Origin: Carnegiea gigantea
Taxonomy: Eukaryota > Streptophyta > Magnoliopsida > Caryophyllales > Cactaceae
Direction: 5' to 3'
Length of the DNA: 64,000 nt
NCBI GenBank assembly: GCA_029747015.1
Contig: JAKOGI010000008.1
Span: forward strand, 464,501 to 528,500
The notes below the pieces were generated by a model, which ran no database searches, was not told the DNA's origin, and worked only from the letters and a program-made list of their open reading frames with translations. Shown one piece after another: positions 34,792-46,453 of the stretch; the first letter of the stretch is position 1, and each line of letters begins with the position of its first letter. Made by a program: the position numbers and the translations under genes.

Positions 34792-35285
34792 TGTTAGAGA
34801 TGGGGTACAAAGGTTCGAAAAATTAGGACTACTCCAAGACTTCTAGGCAGGATTGAAATCGCTTGTCCTAAAGGTTTTATTCACCCGACGTGCAACGGGT
34901 ATTCCCGAATAAACCTTTGAGATACAAAGAGGTCTCCGCTATTCAAATGTTGTACTCACTTGGATAGGCACTAGTGCCTTAGGATATAACAAAAATTCAG
35001 ATGGATTGATTTCTTGGAATAATTTTTGGAATATCCAAACCGCACTTAGTCATCTCCTATTTATAGAGAACTAAGTGCATTTTCAAGAGAGAAGCATCTT
35101 TTCATAGAAAAAAAAACATATTTTCATGGATGAATTTTCAACGATTGGATTTAATCCTAATAGTTATAAATGAAGAGATACATAAAAAATTAGTTAATTG
35201 AAATCACTAATTATATTTTTTCAAAGCAAAAAATATAATTAATTTATTGTGCCTTTTTTATTTTTTATTGGAAATTATTCCAACA
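34792..35285 (-). repeat. Complete 5' LTR of the copia element
   Basis: 494 bp. On the minus strand it starts TGTTGGAATAATTTCC and ends CCATCTCTAACA, giving the usual TG...CA ends. A TATA-like ctatttatagag sits near 35056-35067 in plus coordinates. Confidence 0.88.
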
Positions 35286-35290
35286 AAAGT

Positions 35291-36575
35291 TTGCTATTTG
35301 GTATGGTATGAAGGTTGCTTAGCTACTATTTGGTGTAGTATTCAGTTAATGGCAGCGACCATCTTTTTGAAACGAGTGATTTGGAGGCTTGACCAACGGC
35401 TAATTTTGCTGCATGACGGCAGGCTTATGATTGCCCACAAAAGGGGTGGGGGGTCCCTTTCTGGCCTTCAAAAATTCTCCATTCCTATTACCTCCATGTT
35501 CGTTTTCTTTTTCTTTTTCTTTTTTTTTTTGGGTTGGGTCTGGCTATCTTTGTCAGAAAAGCATTGTCAAAGTTTGTGTTATGATTCCATTTTGGACACG
35601 ATTATGAGCTGATTAACTGTTGCTAATATGGAATTACATATAATTTGGGGACCAAACTAGTCACCGCTCACTAGTTGGTTTTTGACCTTTTTGACCACAC
35701 ACCAGAGGGGGGGGGGGGCGCTAATCACGGATCGCAGGTGAGGGGGAGGAGTTGAAGCTTGGAAAAGCAATCTTGGATCGTAAACCACCACCGTGGTTTG
35801 ATTGTGGAAATCGGTGGCGCAGAACAACGCCACGTCTATTTGCACCCGTGCACCCTGGATATTTTCATTATTTTAAGCTGCCCTATTACTAATTTTTTTT
35901 CTTTTTCTTTTTTTTGACGACAATTTGACATTTTTGTTTGCTGTTTCTATGTAAGCATTTTATTATCCTAAAATGCCCCCCCTCTCTGCACTGTGCCACT
36001 ATCCTTTCTCCGAGTACTAGGAATGACCAGACTGACGTACGAACCCCTCCTTCCAAATTACTATATTGCCCTTCACTTTATAACCACTTTTGACAATTAG
36101 TTGGCACCTTTATTTTTTATCGAGAATTGAAAGGAGACTACATAAAGTGTCCATGACCCAATCTATAAGGTTGAAATCACCTACACTCGAATTTTATCAT
36201 GTTGTAATTGGACGGTATCTATATGAAGAATTATTATATACAACTTTCATTGCACGTTACTTGAGATGTGCAAAAATTACTTTTAAATAAATTATATGCA
36301 CTATTTACAAGGATTGTATTCTCATATCAATGTATTCTTCAAAAGGATGTAATAGGATGAATTATTAATGGACAATTTGTGATTGCATTATTTGTTACCC
36401 CCCCAAAACAAAAGAAATATAACTAAATGTGCTATGACTGCTATCCACTGACGTTAAAATTATACTTTTTTTTGGTCGTCTTTAGGTCTCTATCTTAAAA
36501 GAATTGAATTACTATTAGCCTATAACGTAGTAAAGCTCTCCCATCTTACAAATTTTCTTCATTTACAAGGTTTGA
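35291..36575. other. Intergenic, no gene seen
   Basis: A mixed-composition stretch at 35640-35860 has a G13 tract and several short open frames, but no recognisable product. The rest is AT-rich. Confidence 0.35.
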
Positions 36576-38115
36576 ACTCCATAAAATAACAACTCTCAGT
36601 ATGGGTTTTGCTTTGATTTGGGGAGATCCACATGCAAGCAACCTTACTTCTACACACATCTCTATCTGTAGACATGTTGATTCCAAAATACTCATAAAAA
36701 ATAATTATATGAAAACATTTTAAAGAAGAAACTAAAGATCAGTAGTAGGGAATAACTAAGAAATACTGATAAAAACAAGTAGCAACAGCTATACAGAATT
36801 TAAGTACAACGTTGCAGAAAAAAGTACTATACCTTACAGACTGAGTTAAGCTAATAATATCTCATCCCAAATGAAGGTACTACCTACGTACAAGTACAAC
36901 ATACATAGAATAGGAAAAATCTAGTAACACACACCCACATAACCTGCCCTACTGCATCCAAAGGATAGCTACGAAGCTATCTCTCTATGCTCCAAGAACT
37001 TAATCATATCCCTCCACAGTCTCCTATCCCAAGTCATGTTCTCTATCAACTCTAAAACTTTCAAATCCTATTTAATCATCTCGTTCAAACTCTTTGTTGC
37101 TCGTCCTCTACCTCTTATACATTCAGGAATATTAATTTTCTCGCATCTCCTTACAAGGGCATCCACAATCATTCTCTTCACAGGATCAAATTATCTGAGA
37201 GTCTAGTATCTCTCATTTTATCATCAATGAGAGCCACTCTAATTATGTCTCTAATTAATTCATTCTTAATTCTATTTACCTATGTAGTGCTGCACATTCA
37301 TCTGATCATCCTTATCTCAGCTGCCATCAACCTTTGAACCCGTGTCTTTTTAATTGGGCAACACTTTTAGTTGTACAACATATCAGGTCTGACCACCATA
37401 TGATAAACTTTGCCTTTTAATCATACATGTATCCTCTTATTACACAACACCCCTGAAACATTTTTGCATTTTTGCCAACCAACTTTTATGCGATGGTTAA
37501 TGTACTCGTCAATATCCTTTTTTTTGTTGAATAATTGAGACTATATATTTAAACTTCTCAACCTTTGATATTGCTCTCCCATCAACGGTGACTTTACCCC
37601 CCTCCTCTTCTCTTCCACTTAAACCACAATATAGGTATTTTGTTTTTTATCTACTTAATTTGAAACTTCCAGACTCAAGTATATGTCTCCATCATTCCAA
37701 CATACTGTTAACTCCATAATTGGTTTTATCAATAAGGATAATATCATCCGTAAATAACATACATTATGGTAACTCATCTTAAATCCCCTTCGTGAGTTAA
37801 TCTATAACCAATGTGAAAAGAAATAGGTTTTAAAAAAAAACTCTGATAGAGGATCATAACAACGGATAAGTCACTGCTAACACTTCATTACATCCTAGCA
37901 CTCATCCTACCTCCTTCACACATATTCTTAATAGGTTGAATATATGCAAGAGACACTCCTTTCTTTTCCAAATATCTCCATAACATTTCCCGCAAAACTC
38001 TATCATATGTTTTTCTAGGTCCACGAACACCCTATAAAGATCTTCCCTCCTATCCCTGTACACTTCCATAAGCCTTCTAAGGTTTGAACTCAATACCTTG
38101 CTTAAATGGAACAAA
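36576..38115 (-). mobile_element. RTE-type LINE relic, reverse transcriptase with many stops
   Basis: The minus-strand translation from 38110 down shows RRLMEVYRDRREDLYRVFVD, matching the RRLMEKYRxxKKDLxMVFIDLEKAYD block of plant RTE reverse transcriptases. Further down come TYFFSHWL, a DILYN/MLYGxECW-like trace followed by KKTRVQRLMAAEIRMIR, and RIKNELIRDIIRVALIDDKM. The 3' end ends in actgagagttgtt, the LINE tail. Numerous stops and frameshifts show it is long dead. It retains more of the domain than the relic at 32380-33178 and is an independent copy. Confidence 0.75.
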
Positions 38116-41100
38116 TGTCACTTCGGTTGTTTCTTCATGTGAGGTTTTTTTTTTTTTTTTTTTTAAAGGTTCATTAAGACAATTCTGCATGTATATATTT
38201 TTCTTAACTATTAGGAAATTCTCCCATTTACTTCTTCAAATTTAAGCTTTGGATAACAATCAACATGTTAATTGATTAGAAAAAAATAAAGCAAGATACT
38301 TAACTTCAAGCGTACATATCAACTGGTCGACGTACTTATCTACACCCCATCTGCCTTTTTCCGAGTTTATCAATCAATTATAAAAAACCCATTAGTAAAA
38401 TACTTTATTTCTCTAGTAATAGAATAGTATTCATCAGCCGGCCAGGTTGTACTAATCTTGGAGTATTTCCTCCATGGACTGTTCTTTAAACTGATCCAAT
38501 ACACGAGTCTTTTGGTTGATGACGTCAAAAATTGATTGACTAGGCTTAAAATCAAAACAAAATATTAAAGAATAACCACAATGTTGGTGCTTTATTAATT
38601 TATTCTGTTTTGTTTTATTAATAATTTTGGTTGTAATTTATTAGTGGGGCACAAGCACGAAGCAAGAAGCATTTGGAACAATCACGACTAGTGGGGGAAT
38701 AAAGATCAATTTGGGAGATTTTGGTCTAAAGCATGTATTACCATATTTAGAAATAATTAAACATGAAGGGTAATTGGAGGCCTTTTTTTTTTTTGGCCTT
38801 TTTTCTCTTTTAACAAGATAAAAGTTAACCATTGACAGGTAACTACAAGGAAATTGTTTTTTATCAATTGAGAATAAAATTTCAATCAAAGTATAAGATA
38901 CGCTTTTATTAAATGACGACAAGAAAATATTAATGATCTTTCGGTGGATAGTGATATCTGTAAATGTAAGATCGATCACTTACATTTGTATCTCCCTATA
39001 TCTCACGTAAATGAAATCCATGCTAAAAATTATAGTTATACAATTAAAAAAATATTAATGATGTTATTTAGATCCGCAAATATTTATTAAAAAATCCAAT
39101 TGTTAAAATTTATTTTTTGTCATTCAAATTTACTTAATTATAAGAAAGTAAGTAGACGAAAATGGGTTGAATAAAGGGGAACAGGGCAGAGAAAAGATAA
39201 CAGAGTAACCCATTATTACTCTTCCACACTTTTTATCGATCATAGGGAGCATATGATCCCATAGTCAATGCAGTAGGACACTCTAGCATAGATAGAAGCT
39301 TGGAGATAAGTCCAGTTGCAAACTGCGTCAGTTAAATCATGCATGTTATTTTCAATCAATCTTCTCAATACTATGCTTGCATTAACAACTTAATTATGTC
39401 ATAACCTAACACGATTACCTAATTTTCACGGTATGTAGGTAAGACGTTGACAAATTACGCCACCAATTTAATTCGATACAAAAACTACGTTAACTTTATG
39501 AATATAAGTTGAATAATATTGTTCCTGTACATTGCCAACATTAAAATTATTACAAAAATAACTCATGATAGGTTTTTTTGAGATACAGGAATTAATTATT
39601 GTTCAAATTCCATAAAAGTAAGGCTCGCACTAAAAGTTGTTATTGTTATATATGAATTAATAATTTATAATAGAAATTATATTATTTCAACAAAATAATT
39701 TTTCTCTAATTCATCTACAACCCTTCCATGGTTCGAATTACGAGATTCTCATACTTTGATCGAGTTTGTTTGAGGTGGCATTTCATAACTATGTTTATCT
39801 ATAGTCATATATATCTAAAAGGATGAAAAAAAAACCATGAACAAATAGCAGTAATAAATTTTGCAAATTTTAAACTTACCCGTAACAGTGCATGCTATTA
39901 ATTAATTATACAAGCCATGCATACGCATAACCATTGTTGCTTATATTCCAATTTTATCAAAATGAGTTGCTTTCTTTTAAGGCAAAATGGCTCACATCAA
40001 TCAAGTAGCTGTTAGTTTTATTTTAAACCTAAACATTATATATTTATTATAGAAGAAAGCTCAAAAACTTTAATTCGATCAATATTTTTCAAGTCGAATA
40101 TATAATTAAAATGTTAGTTATCATTTCAAGGGTATGTAGCGTTAGCCAATGTAGAATTCCAAACCCTGATTATTACAATATTACCCATCCCTTTCTTAGA
40201 TTCTATTTAATTAAAAAAATAAATTTCCCTTTCAGGGTATAAAGATAGGGCGAAACCTAATTTTTCAAAAGATCTAAAGAGGAAGTACTTTGCCTGTCCC
40301 AAAGGGTAAAAGTGACATTTACTTGTTTATTTAATTTACATTCATCTGCTAAGCGACAACAACGACGTCGGCAGTTGTGGCCAGCGGCCCGGGGAGCTTA
40401 AATCCCTTCAAAGAAAAATAAAATCATTTAAATCCTTTGCCCCTTTTCCCTATATTAAAAATAAAATAGCTTTTACATAAAAAAAAAATAACGTGGAAAA
40501 AAAATACTGTACTCATGTATAAAATAAAATTAAATCATGATGATATGATCACTGTTGTTTGAATTTGCTTTGAAAAAGAAGTTTCATTTGAAATTTTTAT
40601 AAAAATTTTAGATTTCAAAAAGTTATCATTATTTTCTATAAAATATAACTTTTTATTTTTTTTATTATAGTTTCGTGTTTTTGTGATCCGTATAAGTTAC
40701 AAAGGACATTACAATACAACGAGGGCTGAAGAATTGAACTTAAGATCTAATGATAGTGAAGAAAACACAAAACTACAACTCTATAAGCTGTCGTACTCTT
40801 ATAAAATCAATCACTAACTAATGTGTTTTGTAACTCTTTAAAATAGCATTACATATTTTCCCCCTTTTGATTTGCTGCGAGAATTGAAGTGTCTATTAAT
40901 TTGTTTTGTCATTAGTTGTAGAGTGAAAAGTAAAATAATCTACCTCAATATAGTAAAGTTGCTGTTTCTTTTTAAAAAATATTTTACGCAGTTTTAAATT
41001 AAATTGTTACATTCTAACTATTATCTATATTAGAGTGCCATCTATTTTTGTTTTATCAACCAGAACTATTTAAAGTTTTTTTTGATCATAAATATTTATC

Positions 41101-41380
41101 AAGTTATTTCTCAATCAATTTCATACAAAAATTAGCCTTTTATCCACCCTACTAATGAAAGGCGGGGGGGGGGGGGGGGGGCGCTCCAACTTCTCTCTTT
41201 TTTTTTTTTTAAAAAAGGTGATATTCCTTCACTTAAATCTCTCTCCCTTGTCTCCGAACCCACCCAAAAAATAAGAAAAACAAAAAATAATATTCCTTTC
41301 CATTTGATTAAGTGATTCGGCTTGCTCTTAGAATAGCACTACTGATCAACATAATAACAATAACATATTCAGAGGCATTG
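38116..41380. other. Long AT-rich spacer, no gene seen
   Basis: About 3.3 kb without a supported coding region, RNA or transposon. It contains a T19-20 run near 38144 and G18 at 41164-41181. From 40200 to 40450 there is a small GC-richer patch (ggccagcggcccggggagct). The last 200-400 bases form the promoter of the U-box gene. Confidence 0.45.
41164..41181. repeat. G18 homopolymer upstream of the U-box gene
   Basis: Eighteen consecutive G, about 1.15 kb before the U-box ATG and some 200-250 bp before the likely transcription start region. Confidence 0.95.
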
Positions 41381-42333
41381 AGCAAAACAAGCATTCCCTT
41401 TCCCTCCTCCTTCAAGCCCCTCTCCCTCTGTCTTTCTCTCTCCTCTATCTTCAACGGATCTATTCGAGCTCCGATTTAATTGTACGAGAGCTGTAAAACA
41501 GATCATTAGAACCCTAATTTCCCCCCTTTTGTTTTCTGGGCAAAGTTGTTTTGTCCCCTTTTTTGCTCGTTTATGAAGCCTCCTTGGCCGCGCCCCATTT
41601 TTCTGGGTAATTTTTATAACCCTGGTTTATCGCTCATTCTCCATACGAATCAGTAATCACCCAATTATTATCGATTTTCGATCTGGGTGGGCATTTGGGT
41701 TTTCTTTGCTGGGTAAAATTTTGAATGTTAGGACGAGTTTACAGTGGCATTTGCCGCAAATTTCCCGTTTAAATGGCTGAAAATTTTCAAATTTTTGTTC
41801 AACTTTCTTCTCTGTTCCGCCATTTTGAGGAATCTAATGCCCTTTTACATATGTGAGGCCTTGGTGGTAAAAGGTTAATGCTTTTTGCCCTTTTGATGTT
41901 TTGAATTTTAGATGTTTGATGAAATGCTTGGTTGATATTATCTAATTTTTATTGGCACTCATGAGATATTTTTGGCCAAGCAATGGGTAAATGGATTGAA
42001 AACGGTATTCGGAAGCGGTTCTAGTTGGGCCAGGATTTCACCTCATCATCATTAACTCTCTAAATAATCAATTTTCTCTTTTGCAACCATATCAAACTTC
42101 AAATGTTTAATTTTGCATTAGCTGAAGAGTCTTTTGAGCACTAAGGGATGGGCTATGGTTATGAATGTGATTTTGTTGCCTGTATAGATGTTGCCTTGTA
42201 CTTTCTTGGTATTCACTCATCAATCATCATATTGTCTATCCATCTATTCTTATCTCTCTTTTTTCTTTTTTTTGGCTCGCTCTCCGTCCTAGACTGCAGA
42301 TACAGACTTTTGTAGATAGTGTTTCAGGGACTC
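41380..42333 (+). promoter_or_regulatory. 5' UTR with probable leader intron of the U-box gene
   Basis: A pyrimidine-rich, CT-repeat stretch at 41396-41460 is typical of a plant transcription start and leader. The region after about 41600 is T-rich and intron-like. It ends in an acceptor before gtagatagtgtttcag or just upstream (cctagactgcag, near 42298), shortly before the ATG at 42334. The exact leader donor was not fixed. Confidence 0.45.
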
Positions 42334-45300
42334 ATGGGAAGTATGGATAGTGCAGAGCTTGAAGAAAATCTTTTTGCAATCAGTGATGCCAAGGTATGGT
42401 GGAAACTTGTGATTTAGGTTTCAATTTTGGGATACTGCTATGTTTCTATCTTTGGGTCTCCATAGTCAGTCAGCTGTTCTTAATCCTTGGTGTGTTTGAT
42501 TAGCCTTTTCCAGAGATGCTTAATGATGGTGTCTTCTGGTGTGAGTTTTGGGTGGGAAAGTGTAGAAATTAGACTGGTTTGCCTGTCTGAATTCTCAAAG
42601 CATCAACTACTTTCTCGTGATCTTTCCTATTTTTGCACCCTGCACCTCTCTCTCTCCCAGTGACATTGCTGATGTGAGCCTTTATTGGATGAGAGAGAAC
42701 ACAGCTATTTTGGAGAGAGACTGAGAGCTATGATACAGGATTCCACTTGGTTCTCTAGTATTCAGGGATCAGGATTCAGTGTATGACGTACTTGAAGTTG
42801 AACCGGACATTGGAACATGGCACGCTGTTTGCTTGCATGAATTCATCTGATGAAAAAAAAACTTTGGGTTGTTTTTCAGTTGCATGGAGATATGTGCAGA
42901 CTGTTGTCCAATGTCTACACCAAAGTGTTGAATGTCTTTCCTGCCCTTGAAGCTGCCCGGCCACGCAGTAGGTCTGGTATTCAAGCGTTATGTTCACTGC
43001 ATATAGCACTTGAAAAGGCCAGAGGTCTCTTACAACATTGCTCAGAGTGTAGCAAACTCTATTTGGTATGTGTTTTTTGTGGTATTGGATCCCTCATATG
43101 TAGATGATTCTTATGCTTTCATGCATATAAGATTTGACCAATTTTGCATCGCAAACTGTATCTTCTGTTATCCATAGTTAATTATTACATATCTACTTCC
43201 CTTTGCTTACTCTTCTATTTTGGTAGGAAGTGGGTGGGGAAGAGGGCAGATAGGAAGTGTTATGTTCACTGCTCATGTCCTCTTTGTTATTTTTTTAAAT
43301 TTTTTTTGGGGGGGGTGCAGTCATGTCCTCTTTGTTATGAACATGCTAACAGTAACATTGCTAACTTGCAGGCCATTACTGGAGATTCTATTGTTTTGAA
43401 GTTTGAGAAGGCAAAATGTTTGCTTATAGATAGTCTTAGGCGCGTTGAAGATATTGTCCCGCAGTCTCTTGGGTGTCAGGTCTGTCCTCTTGCTTGAAAT
43501 GGTGCCTATTACTTCAGGGCTTAAGTTGGTTGCGGTGTTGTTTCCTTCAAGCTTTTCCCGTCTTCTGCATGAATAGTTTCTTTTAGGTCATTTAGTGGTT
43601 TTGCATTGAGTGAATGGTTATTCTTCTATTACTGTTTCTTGCAGGTCCAAGATATTCTGGGTGAACTGGAAGGGATTGTTTTTACCCTTGAACCATCAGA
43701 GAAACAAATTGGTGATGATATAATTGTGTTGCTCCAACGGGGTCGAAAATTTGACGACAGTTCCAATGACAGCAATGAGCTTGAAACTTTCCATCAAGCT
43801 GCATTAAAACTTGGAATTACTTCTTCCCGAGCTGCTCTTGCCGAACGAAGAGCTCTGAAGAAGCTCATTGAGAAAGCCCGTGTAGAGGAAGACAAGAGAA
43901 AAGAATCCATTGTTGCTTACCTCTTACATCTTATGCGCAAGTATTCTAAGTTGTTTAGAAGTGACTTGGGAGACGATCAAGATTCCCAGGGTTCTGGTCC
44001 TTGTTCGCCGACAGTGCATTCCGAGGATAGTGGGGTTCCATCCTGCAATGGAAAGGCATTTGATAGTCAGCTATCGAAAATTAACTCTTTCAACTTCAGG
44101 CCGTCTTTGGCTTTTAAGTCAAATGGTAGGAGGTCTGATCACATTCCTGTTCCACCAGAAGAGCTCAGATGTCCAATATCATTGCAGCTCATGTACGACC
44201 CGGTTATAATTGCCTCTGGACAGACATATGAAAGAGTTTGTATTGAAAAGTGGTTTAATGATGGGCACAATACCTGCCCAAAGACCCAGCAGCACCTCTC
44301 TCATCTCTCTTTGACTCCTAATTATTGTGTTAAAGGCCTTATTGCTAGTTGGTGCGAGCAGAATGGTGTGCCTATTCCTGATGGACCTCCGGAGTCTCTT
44401 GATCTCAACTATTGGAGGCTTGCTTTGTCTGATAGTGAGTCAGCACAATCTAGGTCTGTAGATAGCAGTGACTCAGGTAAGGAGGCGAAGGTGGTACCAT
44501 TTGAGGAAAATGTTGCTGAAGATGCTGAAGGGAATGGAGTTGAAAATTGTTCCGGGGAGCAGGAGGAGACCGATTCAAATGTTTTTGAGAAGTACGAGAA
44601 CTTCTTGACTGTTCTAGGAAAGGGAGATATTGGTGAAAAAAGGAAAGTCGTTGAGCAGATAAGGAGATTGTTAAAAGATGATGAAGAAGCAAGAATTTTC
44701 ATGGGTGCTCGTGGATGTGTTGAAGCACTTGTACAGTTTCTGAAGTCTGCATGTAATGATAAAGATGGATCATGTAATGATAAAGATGGATTGAGTACAG
44801 AAGTGGGAGCTTTGGCACTCTTCAACCTTGGTGTTAATAATAACAGGTGCATTCCACTTTTCTCTCTGCTAATGTCTTGCATCATTGCACACCCTTAGTT
44901 GTGTTTGTGGTGAGATGGTTTCTTGGCCCGTCATGCATGGATGCACCCCACTTCATACATAAGGATTAATTACCAGAAAAAAGTCCAGGGCTGTGTCACC
45001 CATGTACAGCATGACCTTAGATTGTAGTGTACCAGTTAATGAGTCCATAAGATCATGAGGTGACAACTAACAAGTATAGTTGAAACTGGAGCACTTGGCT
45101 TTAACTGTGCTATAGCCCCAAAAAAAAAAAAACCAAAAAAAAAAAAAAAAAAAAAACAAGAGTTGAAACTGGAGCACTTGGCTTTAACTGTGCTATAGTT
45201 GAAACTGGAGCACTTGGCTTTAACTGTGCTATAGCCCCAAAAAAAAAAAAAAAACCAAAAAAAAAAAAAAAACAAGAGTTGAACTCTTCATATGATGCCA

Positions 45301-46453
45301 CATTACCCATAGGCCAATTAAAGCAGCTTCAAGTGGGACGATTCTAGCCCCTCATCATCGTTTTCTTCCAAAATTCCAGCTCATCTATGGCCTTCCTTGC
45401 AGAAACAAACAAACTGTGAATAGAGATGAGTTGATGTGTCAAAAGAGAGAGAGCCATTGAAAGAGGATTGTGACTCCCTCGACTTATGTTGTCCCCCTTC
45501 CCCCCCCCCCCCCTTTTTCTGTGAATGGCTTTCAAGTTATGCTGTTGACTCAATTCTCCTGCTAATAGGAGTAGACAAGAGTCAAAACTTAGGCTCACTT
45601 CGGTTTCTTTCATTGTAGAAACAAGGAATTGATGATAGCTGCCGGGATAATTCCTCTGCTGGAGGAGATGACAGCTGATCCAGCCTCGCATGGATTGGTA
45701 GCTGCCCTTTATTTAAACCTTTCCTGCCTTGAAGAAGCAAAACCAGTTTTAGGTTCAAGCAAAGCAGTTTCATTTCTGATTAACCTTCTTGAGAAAACTG
45801 ACCCACAATCAAAGCTCGATTCACTTCATGCCCTTTTTAATCTCTCCTTCTACACACCCAGCATCCCAAACCTCCTCCAATCAGGCATCATCAATGGTCT
45901 ACAGCAGCTCCTGTCCGAGCCCAGAGATCAGACATGGACAGAGGAATCCATAGCCGTGCTTATGAACTTGGCATCAAATCATGAAGCAAAGGACGCAATT
46001 ATATCAGCCAATGGCCTCATTGGCGCCCTTGCTGCCATATTGGACACCGGGGAAACTATTGAGCAGGAACAAGCAGTGTCATGTTTATTGATTCTTTGCA
46101 ATGGGAGTGACAAATGTATTCAAATGGTCTTACAAGAAGGGGTGATTCCATCATTGGTATCGATTCAAGTGAATGGGACCACACGAGGGAGAGACAAGGC
46201 GCAGAAGCTTCTGATGCTGTTCAGGGAGCAGAGACAAAAAGATTCATCCCCTCCACGAGTTCAACGTTCCCCTTCGCTCTCAGAATTTACAGCTCAAACA
46301 GCAGAGGTGAAGCCACTCAGTAAATCAAGTAGTGTAAACATTATGGCAGTTGTTGATCAAAAGTCGGCTCTTGGTAAAACAACTTCGAGAAGGAAGATAG
46401 GAAAGACATTTAGCTTCTTCCGAAAGAGCAAGAATTTCTCTGGTCCTCAATGA
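42334..46453 (+). CDS. PUB45: U-box and ARM-repeat E3 ubiquitin ligase, PUB45-like
   Basis: Five exons keep frame: 42334-42393, 42880-43065, 43372-43479, 43645-44846 and 45619-46453, giving 796 residues. The N-terminal helical UND-type region (1 to about 280) holds RPRSRSGIQALCSLH and RKESIVAYLLHLMRKYSKLF. The U-box (about 288-360) starts VPPEELRCPISLQLMYDPVI, with GQTYERVCIEKWF and CPKTQQ. ARM repeats (about 440-740) include DDEEARIFMG, LNLSCLEEAKPVLGSS and EQEQAVSCLLILCN. A basic tail ends FSFFRKSKNFSGPQ. This is the architecture of Arabidopsis PUB6/7/45, which transfer ubiquitin with an E2; the paralogue is not certain. Exon 4 contains a 21-bp tandem duplication, and intron 4 a minisatellite. 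Confidence 0.95.
44751..44791 (+). repeat. In-frame 21-bp tandem duplication in the U-box gene
   Basis: The unit atgtaatgataaagatggat plus one base occurs twice in a row and encodes CNDKDGS then CNDKDGL in a loop between ARM repeats. As I recall the Arabidopsis relative, this duplication is absent there. Confidence 0.85.
45079..45283 (+). repeat. Minisatellite in intron 4 of the U-box gene
   Basis: Three copies of a 37-bp unit beginning gttgaaactggagcacttgg are found at 45079, 45162 and 45198. Two of them are followed by ccccA(n)ccA(n)caag. The structure implies duplication of a block of unit plus A-rich spacer, and a separate head-to-tail duplication of the unit alone. Confidence 0.9.

Larger units (their letters stand above)
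33550..35285 (-). mobile_element. Ty1/copia retrotransposon with a large internal deletion, 5-bp target duplication
   Basis: The element lies on the minus strand. It is flanked by the perfect direct repeat aaagt (33545-33549 and 35286-35290). A complete LTR (34792-35285, 494 bp, TGTTGG...AACA) stands at its 5' end. Next come gag (separate entry) and the start of the protease domain (GATRHVCKDKALF-like, 33800-33935). At 33795 the sequence jumps directly into the second half of the 3' LTR (33550-33795). Integrase, reverse transcriptase, RNase H and the U3 part of the 3' LTR are all missing. The element cannot move by itself. Confidence 0.88.

Noticed and set aside
44409..44885. A 158-codon minus-strand ORF within the U-box gene
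   Set aside because: Antisense to exon 4, whose protein is clearly homologous to PUB45. No independent start context.
45036..45310. Phenylalanine-rich ORFs on the minus strand
   Set aside because: They are translations of the A-runs in the intron 4 minisatellite.
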